From contig NAVB01000150.1 in assembly GCA_002179805.1 (NCBI GenBank), positions 32,013 to 96,012 of the forward strand: a stretch of DNA of 64,000 nt. The letters run 5' to 3'. The position numbers and the translations under genes are program-made. Within the stretch, counting starts at the first letter, position 1; each line of letters begins with the position of its first letter. Positions 22,198-32,743 of the stretch are shown piece after piece. The notes under the pieces were generated by a model that was not told the origin of the DNA, did not search any database, and saw nothing but the letters and a program-made list of their open reading frames with translations. The stretch comes from Acanthamoeba lenticulata. Its lineage: Eukaryota > Discosea > Longamoebia > Acanthamoebidae.

Positions 22198-25096
22198 CTA
22201 GGCGGGGGACTTGGGCGGCGGGCGGAAGACACCATTCCAGTTGAGGGTCGGGAAGATGGTGCACACAGCGTCCTTTAGGCTCCCGTAGTGATAGAGCAGG
22301 CACCACAGCAGTTCGGTTCTGGTCGCCCACCCAACACACATGTTGATAAATTAATAAAAAGAATCGAGAATATTTTTTTAAAAAAGGACAAGGCCGTACT
22401 GCTCCTCGGCCAGGCGGGTGGCAGCGAAGCTGGCCCGGCCCTTCTGCTTGTAGCGAGTCTTGGCGGCGGCCTCCAGGCCCGCCTTGTCGAGAAAGCGGAC
22501 GCGCTCGCGGTGATCCTCCTGCCCCTTGCGCACGAGGAAGCTGACCTCCACGCTGGGCGCAAACGTGTGCTGGCACTTGCCACAGCGCGTGAGGGACGAG
22601 CCCTGCGCCCCCGCTTGTTGTTGCTGTTGTTGTAGTTGTTTGCAGGCCTCCATCCCGCTGGTGATCTCGTTCTTGGCCAGCCACGCCGCGCAGCCCGGGC
22701 AGTTCTCCCCAAACACGAACCGCGTCTGCTTCGGGTGGAGCGCCGCCCTCGCCCGTGCCCGCACGAGCTTCTGCCGCGCCTTCTTGCTGCTCTCCTCCTC
22801 CCCGCCGTCCTTCTCCTCGGCCTCGGCTTCCTCTTCGCCATGCCTCCTCGCTTGTCGTCCGTCCCCGCCACCGCCACCAGCAGCCGCCGCCTCGCTGGCG
22901 GCTGCCTTGTCCTGCGTCTCGGCTCGCGGGCTCTTGACCGCCTTTGGCTTGGCCGCCACGCCACTGGTTGACATCGTTGTTGTCGTCGTCGTCGTAGCTG
23001 TTGTGGTGTTGCCGACCGTCGCCTCGGGCAAGGCCTCGGTGGCGGTCCCGCCGCTCGCTTGCGTGCTCGTGGCCGAGGCCGCTGCGGGGCTCTTGGGCCT
23101 GGCCGAGGAGGAGAAGAAGGAGAGGATCGGCCGATGGTCCCGTCGCGTGCGCTCCTCCTCGAGCTGCTTCTTCAAGTTCTTGGGCCGCGGCGTCTTCGTG
23201 GCGGACGTCGCCCCGGGGCGCTGCCCGCCCTCTGTCGCCGCGCCGTCGTCACCGCCGCTGTCGTCTCCGTGGCCGCCCACCCGCAGAAGGTCGACGCCGT
23301 CGACCACGCTCGATGAGGCCGAGCTGAGCACATCAGCCGAGGCCGCGTCCTCCGCTGTCGTCGGCATTGTCACCGTCGCCGTTGTCGCTGTTGTTGTTGC
23401 TGTCACCGTTGTTGTTGGTGATTTCACGGCTGGCATGGTCTTCTGCCTCTTTGGAGGACTGCCTTTGGCCGACGCCCGGGCTCGCCCCTTCAACTTAGGC
23501 CGCGGCATGAGCGGGTCCTCGTCTTCGTCCTCCTCCTCGTTTTCCTCGTTCTTTTCCTTTTCCTTTTCCTCCTCCTCCTTCTCCTTGGCTCCGCTGAGAC
23601 CCTCGGCATCACGGCCAGCACCAAGCGGCCGCTTGCCCTCTCGCGAGACCTGCTGTCTGTCCGCCGCTAGCGTCGGGCTGGGTGCCTTATAAGGTGACGG
23701 CAACATCGGGCCAGGCGCAGAGACCACGAGAGACGGCGCTGTGACTGTGGCTGTCGTTTTCGTTGTCGTTTCCTTTGTCGTTTTCGACGGTAGCAGCGGC
23801 GATGTGGTCACAGCTGCTGTGGTTGGTGGCGGTGGCGGCTTCTTTAGATTCTTTGCGAGCTCGCCGTCCACGCTGTTCATGGGCTCTGACGTGTCGGAGC
23901 TCCTGCGTCGCTTGGCCTGCTTCTGGCGAGGGTCGTCCGGGGCGGCCGGCAGCTTCGTGTCGCTGGACTCGCTGGCAGCGGTCGCGGAGCCCTCGTCGGT
24001 CGGCGCGCGACTTGTGGTCTCTGGATTCGTCCGCTTGCGGAGGGAAAGGCGGCCACGCACCGGCGGCGTCAGAGACGTCAGGGACAGCTGCAGAGGCGGT
24101 GCCAGCACGAAGGGGCTCGTAATGGTGGGCGAGGCCACGGCCGCCGTCGTCGTCGTTGGCGTAGGCGCCGAAGTGCCGACCGCAGCTGTGATGGGACTGT
24201 GACGCTTGCTGTCGGTTGCTGTCGTCGTCGTCGCCGGGGTGTCGACCACAGCCGTGGTAGTGGTGTGGTGATTACCGTCGTCAAGAACGACGATCACGAC
24301 AGGCGCAGCAGCCTCGACGCTAGCTGGACCAGGCTTGCTCTCTTCATGCTGCTGCTGCAGGTCCTGTTGCTCCTGCTGCTCAGCTTGCTCATCGTCTTCC
24401 TCTGGTACCGAGGCGTGCTGGTCGGGCTGCGGCTGATGGTGCTGTTGGAGGCGTTCGCTCAAGGCAGACTTGCGCAGGTTGAACGTCCTTTCAGCCTCAT
24501 CGACGATCGACATCAATTCTGTGGCCACCGGCGTACCTGCGACGAGTTGATGAGGGGAAAAGAAGAAGAAGAAGAAGAAGCAGCAGCAGCAGTGGCAGTA
24601 GCACGTGCACATCAAGACTTACCCCAACCGGGCGAAGCCAGCAGAGTCGAGGGGCTGCTGCGGTAAGTGTTGGCTGGCGTAGAAGGCACGAGCAGCTGCA
24701 CGTCATCTCCACTGCTCTGCTGTTGCTCACTCTCCTGCTGCTCGTTTGCCACCACCTCCTGAGCTTCAGAGTTCCCTCCTTCAGCCGGCGCTGATTCATC
24801 TTCAATCAAATGACAAAAACTGTCAGACGGATACAAATCAATCGCACTTTGATAAGATAAATACCGAGCAACGAAGAAGACGGCAAGCTCGCTTGGGCAG
24901 GTTCCTGTGATCGCAGCAGCAGCTGAAACTGCAACTCGGCCACCTCTTCCGTGCCCCGTGTGACCTCCGCGCGCAAGATGTCATTTTCGTGCTTGAGAGC
25001 AAGCACCCGCTTTACCAACTCCTCGTGGGATAGAGTAAAGAGCTCCGTAAAGGGGCCACCGCGCCCGTCCTGCTGGGGCGTCGCCATCCCCGCCAT
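22198..25096 (-). CDS. Disordered coiled-coil protein with a C-terminal double-CxxC zinc-ribbon-like domain
   Basis: The start at 25096 (MAGMATPQQDG) leads into a short coiled coil (ELVKRVLALKHENDILRAEV). The next exons are Gln/Ser/Ala-rich. The large central exon (about 24530-22385) is strongly disordered, with Thr/Val runs, basic clusters and an acidic KEKEEEEKEKEKNEENEEE-type stretch. Near its end there is an ordered segment with two Cys pairs, ENCPGCAAW and RCGKCQHTF, about 40 residues apart around a Gln run. This probably forms one zinc site. It is followed by SVEVSFLVRKGQEDH, a helix, and an EEQYGLVLF segment. The last exon adds SLKDAVCTIFPTLNWNGVF and stops at 22198. I do not recognise the family. 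The conserved C-terminus with the two CxxC knuckles looks like the functional core. Confidence 0.7.
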
Positions 25097-25448
25097 GGCT
25101 CATCCTCCACCCCGTCGTGCGAAAATTGGCTTCCACGCCAAAATATTTCTAGAAAGAAAAAAAAACAGCGAAATTTGTTTTTGTTTCTTAACTACAAAAC
25201 AACTAAAATTAGATAGTTAAAAAACGATGTTTTTGCTGGAGTACCGTCCCGTCTGTAATGCTGGACCAATCAGGAAACGGCTATCTTTTTAACCTCCGGC
25301 CAATCAACTCCGCTCTCGTGAAGGACATCACAGCATTGTTTTGCACGAGATGTCGCGTGGAGGTACCAAAGGAAGTAACGGAGGATAGGGCAACAAGACC
25401 GAGGTCCTGCGCAAACCTCTTACCAACCTCAAACAACCACAAGCGAAC

Positions 25449-26049
25449 ATGTACACGACAACACTGACATTGCTCCTTGGCGCCTTTTTGTTGTTCTGTC
25501 CCCTCTACGCGCCCGATGGATTGCATCAACAATCGATGCATCATTTTTCTGTCACAGCGGGTACTTGTGGTTCCTGTTCTCCAACCCTTGCTCTGGGCTC
25601 ACGTTCCTTCAACTCCTCCTATGTCAGCGCAGAAGCTTACGGCTTCAATGTGACGACTGCCGTCTCGACTTTACCCGCTTGTGTTGAGCCGTCTGCTGCC
25701 GCGACCATGTCTTCCACCCAACTCTGCGAGTGTGCTGTCGGCCGCCGCAGCAACTTTCTGTGTACAGTACGGCTGCACCCTCTTCTCGCCCCTCGCCCTC
25801 TTTCTCCTCCTACAAGATGCTAACTGTTGTTCCCAGTACGACTGCGCGTGTGCCGCCAACGGTCGGGACTGCCGCTCGTCGGCCTGTCGGCTTACCGACA
25901 ACGCCAGGTCTCTGCTGGTCGTGGCCGGGCTGGCCAGTTTCATTGTCTTGGGCTTCACCGCTCTCGCGCTCTGCCATTTGGGTTTAAGGCGGAGACCCAC
26001 GACAACTTGGCCGCAGCACAGCCAACAGGATCTCCTACTTCCCTTGTAA
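25449..26049 (+). CDS. Small secreted/type I membrane protein, Cys-rich, unknown function
   Basis: Two exons (25449-25766 and 25837-26049, phase 0 join) encode 176 residues. The N-terminus MYTTTLTLLLGAFLLFCPLY is a signal peptide. The ectodomain has paired cysteines (GTCGSCSP, LCECAVG, CTYDCACAANGRDC) and N-glycosylation sequons (NSSY, NVTT). A single membrane helix (SLLVVAGLASFIVLGFTALA) lies near residues 126-150, with a short basic, proline-containing tail. The Cys spacing in the last part of the ectodomain is reminiscent of small disulfide domains but not diagnostic. It starts divergently from the coiled-coil gene at 25096, 352 bp away; that gap is AT-rich near 25150-25230 and contains no other gene I can support. 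Confidence 0.7.
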
Positions 26050-26158
26050 AATCAACTACTTGCGTCGTTCATTGCTTGTATCAAGTGAACCGAATCCTCA
26101 GCTCTAAATGTACATAAAACGTTGTTCTTCCCTCAAGTTGACGATTTCTTTCTTGGGT

Positions 26159-27313
26159 TCATCGTTGAGAGCCTCCATAGTTGATCCAGGCGAGCAGCTG
26201 TTTGCTGGTGAGCGAAAGGATGATAAACCCAACCTCACCGATGATGTAGTTCTCCTTGAAGATGCCCCATTCGGACCATTGCAGCCACAACATAACGGCA
26301 AACGTGTTGTCCTGCCACGAGCCACAGGGCAAAGTAAGTGAAGGTCCACACTTCATCATTGAGGAGGAGCAGGAGCGCACAAGGAAGAAAATGATGAAGA
26401 TGATGGCCCACACGAATCCCGGTGGATCGCCGTTCGACGCCGATTGAAAGAAGTAGCACAAGATAATGAGCCACGCCCCGAGGTGAGGCACAAACCCACT
26501 GATGAGAGGCTGCCAGTTCCTCGGTCGCTCCTTGCTCGAGAAGCCGTAGTACTTCCAGTTGGCCCTGCGCACGAGAGCCGTAACAAGTCAATCACTAGGC
26601 TAGCGTACTCAGGACCAGCAAGGCGACCTGCTCACCTCTCATGCATGGAACCAAAGATCATGGTCGTTGCTGTGAGGACGAAGATGGCAAAGAGGAGGTG
26701 GATCTCGGTCGCGCCAGACAACTGCGCTCCCATGACGTGCATGATGCTGGCCGAGATCGAGTACTCGATCCATCGGAAGTGGTTCTGATTGCGCGTGAGC
26801 CAGTACTTGTACAGCTGCCAGCCGCCAGGAAGGGCCGAGAGGAGATGGTTGAAGGCAGACATCCACAAGAACACCGCCGAGTAGTAGCCAATGGCCATAT
26901 CGGACACTTGCTTCGGGTCAGGCACATAGAAGTCTGGGCTCGACGTCTGCCAGTTCTTGACAAAGTCGCAGTACCAGGGGTAGCGGGTCGAGCTCTTCGT
27001 CAAGCCAGCAATAACCACACCTGAATTGCAAAGTGTAAGTGTCAGACAGTGAATTTTAAATGTGGACGTAGAGGGACTCACCTGTGCACAGCTGAATAAT
27101 TCCCACAATGACGTTGAACAGTCGTAGCTTCCAGTTGGGCGTGGGGCTGACGAAGTAGTCTTGACCTCCATATTCCTCTCGGCCGCAGGACATGAGCACC
27201 ACTGAGTTGGCCACCCTGGCCACAATGGCAGCTCCTCGGGTTGTCTCCTCGCCCCCTTGCTCATCCGCGAAGAAGTCCCTCACCTTGCGCGCCCAGGCCG
27301 TGCACCGTCCCAT
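26159..27313 (-). CDS. Heliorhodopsin (retinal-binding seven-helix protein)
   Basis: Four exons (27313-27082, 27020-26636, 26564-26381, 26311-26159) have verified phases and give 317 residues. The match to heliorhodopsins is strong over the whole length. Helix 3 carries NQNHFRWIEYSISASIM, with the counterion-position Glu at about residue 163. Helix 5 begins around GFVPHLGAW, helix 6 follows PPGFVWAIIFIIF, and helix 7 contains FIILSLTSKQLLAW with the Schiff-base Lys at about 304. A His in the helix 2 region (AFNHLLSA, about 136) also matches a family position. Heliorhodopsins bind retinal with inverted topology (N-terminus cytoplasmic) and do not act as pumps; proposed roles are light sensing or regulation of partner enzymes. 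The N-terminus before helix 1 is about 60 residues, longer than in prokaryotic members. No retinal-synthesis gene is visible in the window. Confidence 0.93.
26312..26380 (-). other. 69-nt stop-free intron 3 of the heliorhodopsin gene
   Basis: The intron starts GTGCGC and ends GGCAG. It is a multiple of three and has no in-frame stop, so reading through it gives a continuous frame with 23 extra residues (VRSCSS... to ...GSWQ). I call it an intron because removing it aligns the helix 6 region with known heliorhodopsins without a gap, whereas keeping it inserts polar and Cys residues in helix 6. Confidence 0.8.
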
Positions 27314-27533
27314 CACGTGCGTTGTTCGTTTGTCTGCTTCGCTTTGGGTACTTCACTTGAATGGTAAGTTCCTTTTTAATCCTCCGGAGAAAGAACTGGT
27401 CGCTGCGTGTGAATCACACGTAATCATCACTATGTTTGCCGTTTTTGTTCGCCTTGACCGAATTCCTCCATTTTGGCCAGTAGCGGAGTGGCTTTTCCCT
27501 TATTTCGGCCAAATACCAAGTGGCTTGATTAGG
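27314..27533. other. Spacer between heliorhodopsin start and copper-ATPase stop
   Basis: These 220 bp hold the promoter of the heliorhodopsin gene and the 3' UTR of the upstream copper ATPase, both on the reverse strand. A GGCC-centred repeat, TTTTGGCCAGTA and TTTCGGCCAAAT, occurs at about 27472-27514. No ORF of interest. Confidence 0.45.
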
Positions 27534-30500
27534 TCAATTAGGCGGGTCGTTGCAAGTGAACCGGTAGAGGCGCAGCATGAGCGAGAAGAGGATGACGGGC
27601 AAGGTGGACAGGATCTCTGAGAGACCCGCCGCCGCTGGCGGGATGACGAAGCCCGTGCCCGGGTAGAGCACGCCCGCGGCCAGCGGGATGGCGACGGCGT
27701 TGTACAGGAGCGCCCAGGTCAGGTTCGCGACAATGACGACGTGCGCACGACGCGCCAGGTCGGTCATGAGCAGCACGCCGCGCATATCGTCGCGCAAGAG
27801 GATGACGTCGCCGGCAGCGATGGCGATGTCCGTGCCACTGCCCACGGCCACCCCGACGTCAGCCTGCGCCAGCGACGGCGCGTCGTTGACTCCATCGCCC
27901 ACCATCGCAACGACGGCCTTCTTCTTCCTCCTCATGCCCTCTTGTTGCTCACTGTCGCTCGAGCTGTCATCATCATCATCGTTGTCATCATCAGAAGCGC
28001 TCGCCTGAAGGCCGCACGCGGAAGCCACGATAGCGGCGGCGCCGAGCTGCAGCCGTCGCACGCGGTCGACCTTGTCCGCCGGAGCGAGGCCGCCAACGGC
28101 GCGGGCCTCGGCGATGCCCAAGCGGCTCGCCACTGAGCGCACAGTGCGCGGCTGGTCGCCGCTCAGCATCCACACGGACGTGCCGCCTCGCTGGAGGCGC
28201 GCGACGACCTCCTTCGCTTCGGGACGAAGCGCATCTTCGAGCGCAAACCCGCACACGGCACGTCCATCGATGGCAGCCCACACGACCGTCCGCCCTTCAT
28301 TTTCGTGTCGCGCCGTGACCTCGTCGTCGTCAGCGTCGGTGTCGTTAGCCAAAGCGACCCTGTTGTCGCGCATCCACTGGCGGTTCCCAACGAGGACGGC
28401 ATGGCCGAGCACGCGCGCAGACAGACCTCGGCCCGGAACGGCGGTGTAGTCCTCCGGCTCGACCAGTTTGCCTGTCGGCAGGCATGTTTCGACGTAGCTC
28501 ACGATGGCTCGCGCGAGAGCGTGCTCGCTTCCCCGCTCAGCTGACCCGATGAGCCCGAGCAGCTGCTGGCGGCGCTGTTCGCTGTCGCCGTCGTCGGCGT
28601 CGCTGGCCTGCTGTTCCGACATGCCCTTCCAGTCTAGCCACCACTGGTCGACTACAGTGAGGCGCCCGGCAGTGAGCGTGCCGGTTTTGTCAAATATGAC
28701 GGCGTCGATGTGGCGGCAAGCCTCGATGGTGGCGCCGCTCTTGAAGACGACACCGTTCTTGGCGCCCACGCCACTGGCCACCATGACCGCCAGCGGCACG
28801 GCGAGGCCGATGGCGCATGGGCACGACACCACGAGCACGGCGATGGCGAACTGCAGCGAGAACGGCACCCAGTGGTTGTCGTCGGTGTCGACCACGCCTG
28901 GCGCGCTGAGGCTGATCCACAGGGCGAGCACGGCCAGAGCGAGCGCGAGTACGACCGGCACGAAATACGACGCGACGACGTCGGCCACCCGCTGCAATCG
29001 CGGCTTGCTGGCCTGCGCATCTTCCACCAGCCGCCCGATCGCTGGCGCGCCGACGTGCGCGTGAGTCGAGCAGAGCTGGCGGGGACAAGTCGACACAAAT
29101 AAGTACCGGCAAGGGCGCTCTCCGAGACCGGGCGGGTGACTTGCACGTGGAGGGCGCCGTGCTGGTTGATGGTGCCGCCCAGAACGAGGCTGCCGGGCCG
29201 CTTGGCCACGGGCAGCGACTCGCCGGTGACCAGCGACTCGTCCACGGCGCTAGTGCCGAGCAGGACCACGCCGTCGACGGGCACCTTGGCGCCCGGCAGG
29301 ACCTTGATCGTGTCGCCCGGCTGGACAAGCTCAACATCTACCTCCCGTTCCTCCTGCTTCGCTTCAGCCGACTCTTCGTTTTCGTCGTCCAATGATGAGA
29401 GAAGGGTGTCGCGGGGAAGAAGCAGCGCGCTTGTGGCCTGCTCGCCGCGCAGCGAGGAGACCACGTCGCAGGCCTTGCCGCGCGCCAGGGCCTCGAGATA
29501 GCGCCCCAGCATGATCAAGGTCAGAAGTATGGCAGATGTTTCGAAGAAGGACTCGCCTGTACAGTGTATTGTGAAATTAAACGTTGAAACATAAAAACGA
29601 AGACGCCTGAGGGACGTACCTTCAAAGTTGACGCCGGCCATGGCGATGATGACGGCGATTGACGAGTAGAGATACGCCGTGAGGGTGCTCAGAATGACGA
29701 GGGTGTCCATGTTGGCCTTGTGGCCATACCACAGGGCACGCACGGAGGAGCCATACAAAGGCCACGCTAGAATAAACTGGACCGGTGTGGCCAGAAGCCA
29801 GCACAAGAAGACACCCAGCGACAGCCCTGCATTCCCTCACTGAATCAGTTCTACCTGCCAAGGGGAAGACCTTGAGGCGGTGGAAGACGGGGTACGGACC
29901 TTGGGTCAGCTCCTCGTCAAAAGCCGAGTCGACGGTCGGCACATGCGGGAACACGAAGGAGATGAGGAAAACCGGCACGCTCAGGAAGGCGCCCACCCAG
30001 AAGCGCCAGCGCCATGACCGCATTTGCTTCTGAGCGCTGTTCTCGCCTGCGTTGTCATCGTTGCATAAATAAGCTCTATGGACGTAGCAGGCAAGCTGGA
30101 GACCACGCGTACCCGACAGCTCGCGGACCACACTCAGGTCGAGCCCAGACGCTGTCAACTCGTCCATCCTTGAACGAATCTCGGCCTTGTGCGGATCGTA
30201 GTCGACGATCAGCAGTCCCTTCTTCCGCTTGTAGACAGCGCGAGCGATGCCTGGCTTTCGTGCCAGCTCGACGACCGCCGCGGAGACGTCGGGAACGTCC
30301 TCTGCGGTCGCCGGCTTGACGCGCAAGACCAGGCGGGCCGCAGACGACGGCGCGCCTATCTCGGCGCCGAAGCCGAGAGCCCTGATGTCCTTCACAATCG
30401 TCGCTTCATCCATGCGCTGGGCGTCAAACGTGACCTCAGCTTTGTTTGTCATGGCGCTGTTGGACAAGGAGGAGTGAGCACACTAAAGCCCAGGACAGTG

Positions 30501-31242
30501 AGAGAGGGCACACCAACCTCACAACCACGCTGACAACAGCTGCGTTTCGCGTGAGCGTACGCTCCACGGTTGATGCACAGTCGGCGCAATCCAAGCCGCT
30601 CAGGTCGAGATGAACCGTCACGAGCGAGCCAGACGGCTTCGTATATTGGCGCTCTAGCGTCAGTTGACGTCAGCGAGGAGAAGGCAAAGAGCGGAAGATC
30701 ACCTGAGCCTTGCTGTCCACGCTGCTGCCAGTGAGCATCGAGGCTCCCAGCTTGCGAAGGCAGCACATGGCGGCGCAGCACAACTGGCGGCAGCAGGCGT
30801 CGGCCTCGAGGCACAAGCGGCAACACTCGGCCGCCACTTCGGCCGCGGCATCCAGAACCACGTCACCGCCGATCATGTCCGTACCCCACTTGCACATGTC
30901 CTCGCCCAGCAGGTTGCTCGAACGCTCACCCTTTTCCAAGTCAAAGGTCGACAGCTCTTCATCAGAGACCTGGACCAGCTGGCGCATGAACCCGTAGCGA
31001 CGAAGATAGCTTCTGCCCTGAGCTTGCTTGCCTTTCTCAGGGGCCTCGCAGCATCCTTTATCGCATGCAGCTGCCTCGTTCTTGTTAGATTTGACTTTCG
31101 ATTTCTTCTTGCTGGTACTCTCGGTCACGGTAGTTGCCGAGAGTTGCTTCTTCGCCGCCGAGGTGGACAATGGGGAAGCTGCTGGTCTCTTAGGCTTTCG
31201 CGCCCCCCACACGACCTTTTGTCCTGAGGCGCTCTGCTGCAT
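27534..31242 (-). CDS. Copper-transporting P1B-type ATPase with Cys-rich N-terminus
   Basis: The start at 31242 (MQQSASGQKVVW) opens a basic N-terminus with a CDKGCCEAPEK motif and a Cys-rich helix at residues 140-161 (CC, C, CC, CC, CC spaced 3-6 apart). A canonical heavy-metal domain follows (LSGLDCADCASTVERTL, about 30600). A second HMA-like fold (VLRVKPATAEDVPDVSAAVV to KGLLIVDYDPHKAEI) lacks the CxxC pair. The membrane and catalytic core is complete: ESFFETSAILLTLIMLGRYLE, the actuator TGESLPV, the ion-binding CPC (VVSCPCAIGLAVPLAVM), phosphorylation DKTGTLT, the hinge VAMVGDGVNDAPSL, and a final helix pair. The HP dipeptide region expected in the nucleotide domain is read as GSEHALARAIV. 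Function: ATP-driven Cu+ export or Golgi delivery (ATP7/Ccc2 type). About eight exons; the stop at 27534 follows FTCNDPPN. Confidence 0.93.
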
Positions 31243-31297
31243 CCACGAGTTGAGCCCAGCACAAAGGAAAGAACAAAGAAAAATTCTATTTGCTGCA

Positions 31298-31303
31298 TTT
31301 ATT
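31298..31303 (-). promoter_or_regulatory. Polyadenylation signal, RNF113/Cwc24 gene
   Basis: TTTATT on the forward strand reads AATAAA on the reverse strand, 16 bp after the stop codon at 31319. The next gene on the same strand begins at 31242, so the intergenic distance is only 76 bp. Confidence 0.6.
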
Positions 31304-31318
31304 GGCGGAGACACGCGC

Positions 31319-32396
31319 TCAAGCGGCCTCTTCATCGTCATCATCCCCTTTGGGCTGGGCTTCGTGCTTCTTGCGAGCATCCTCGAGCTTCTTCTTTTCT
31401 ACTCGAGTGGGCATGGAGAAGGCGCCTGAAGTCTTCTGAGCGCAGACCAAGCACTCTACCTTGCACTTCTTAAGCGCACAACGCTCGCAGAAGAAGTGGC
31501 CACACTTGGTCTTGACCGGGTCGGTGAACGCCTTGCGGCACACGTAGCACGCGAACGGGATGTCCTCATCGTCTTCGGGCTCAGCGGTTTCGCCTGCGTC
31601 GCCGGTCTTAGCAGCCGCCTTCTGTTTCTGCTGTTCATTCCAGTCCCGTTCTAGCTCCCATCCGCTCTTGTAGTCTCCACGGTCATGCATGAACTTGCAG
31701 CTGTCCCCAAACCCGCAGTAACCGGTCTCCTTGTAATCCTTGCAGACGTCGGGCTGGTAGTCCCATCGCGTGATGGCACGCGCGTAAAGCGAAGCACGCA
31801 CCGGGCCAGCGCGGATGCCCGCGCCCTTGATCTGGCCAGACGTATCGCCCCGATCGATGTACTGTGTGTAGTTGGCCTGTCCCCTGTACACTTTCTTGTC
31901 CGGGTCTGTTTCCGCTGTTGTGCTAGCAGTGTTAGAACAGAGCAAGTGCAGCGGCATCGACTGTCGAAAAGGGAAGGGGCGCACCTAGTTCTTGCTGCAG
32001 CTTCTTGGCACGCTCAGCGATGGCCGTTGCGTCCCGGTCGCGCTCGGTCTCTGTCTCCAGCATAGCGGTGGCGATAGCCATCTTGGGAACGGCAGGACCC
32101 TGCATAAACAGCAATAAGGTTAAAAACTACTTAAAAAACGTGCACAGACTCGAAACGGCTATCGTGATTGTACGCACCGCCGAACGTGTAGATTCCCAGG
32201 AGCCGGACACATCTTCTTCGGGTCGTGGTTTCTTGTTGTCTTTTGTTGAGGCAGAAAGTGGTTTACCGGCCCTCTTGCGGAAGTTGCCTCCTGCTCTGCC
32301 CTTTCGAGCCTTGAAGATGGCACACACGCCACCCTCATCGTCCTCGTCATCTATCTTTTTCGCATCTGCGGATGGATTCTGTGGCTCTGTGCTCAT
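31319..32396 (-). CDS. RNF113: RNF113/Cwc24-type CCCH plus RING splicing-associated protein
   Basis: The start at 32396 gives MSTEPQNPSADAKKIDDEDD and a basic region (KARKGRAGGNFRKRAGKP). After two short exons comes the main exon: a conserved lead (YTQYIDRGDTSGQIKGAG, GPVRASLYARAITRWDYQPD), a CCCH finger (VCKDYKETGYCGFGDSCKFMHDRGDYKSGW) and a C3HC4 RING (ACYVCRKAFTDPVKTKCGHF, FCERCALKKCKVECLVC). The order and the linker wording match Cwc24 in yeast and RNF113A in animals. These proteins bind near the 5' splice site in the activating spliceosome; the RING gives E3 ligase activity in animals. The C-terminus is acidic and stops at 31319. Confidence 0.93.
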
Positions 32397-32743
32397 GATG
32401 TGTTGTGGGCTGGACGACTGTTTTTTTTTTCCATTTATTTTCTTTACTGTCCTCTTTTTCTTGGCTTCTTCGCTGCGCGGAAGATGGAGCGCAAATTACA
32501 GGAGGTCCAACAAAAGCTCGCTTGCTCATGGCGCGGACCGTACGGCTGCAGAACTGCAACAAGAGCAAATCATCACGTAATCTGATGAGCCAGCAGCGAG
32601 CCGCAAGGCTTTGGCGCGAAAGTCGACAACAAAACGCAAACGCAGGCAAACAGGGACCGTCCTCACCCGCCACGATATACGTATTGGCCAGTCCTCCCGT
32701 TTCTCTGCTCAAGTACCCAGAGGCAGGAGACTGCACCAGCACG
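32397..32743. other. Divergent promoter region between RNF113 and shugoshin-like genes
   Basis: These 347 bp separate two divergent start codons. A short forward frame beginning with an ATG at 32484 (MERKLQEVQQK) stops at 32585. It could be an upstream ORF, or an alternative first exon of the downstream gene if it splices at GTACGG near 32539, but I could not join it with certainty. Confidence 0.45.

Noticed and set aside
22526..23692. Forward frame of 388 codons opposite the coiled-coil/zinc-ribbon gene
   Set aside because: Val/Ser-rich antisense of a disordered exon; the reverse frame has the ordered Cys domain and correct splicing.
30690..31242. N-terminal Cys-rich part of the copper ATPase as a separate metallothionein-like gene
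   Set aside because: It splices in phase (AAG-GCT-CAG then GTGATC donor) into the HMA-containing exon on the same strand, and no stop separates them.
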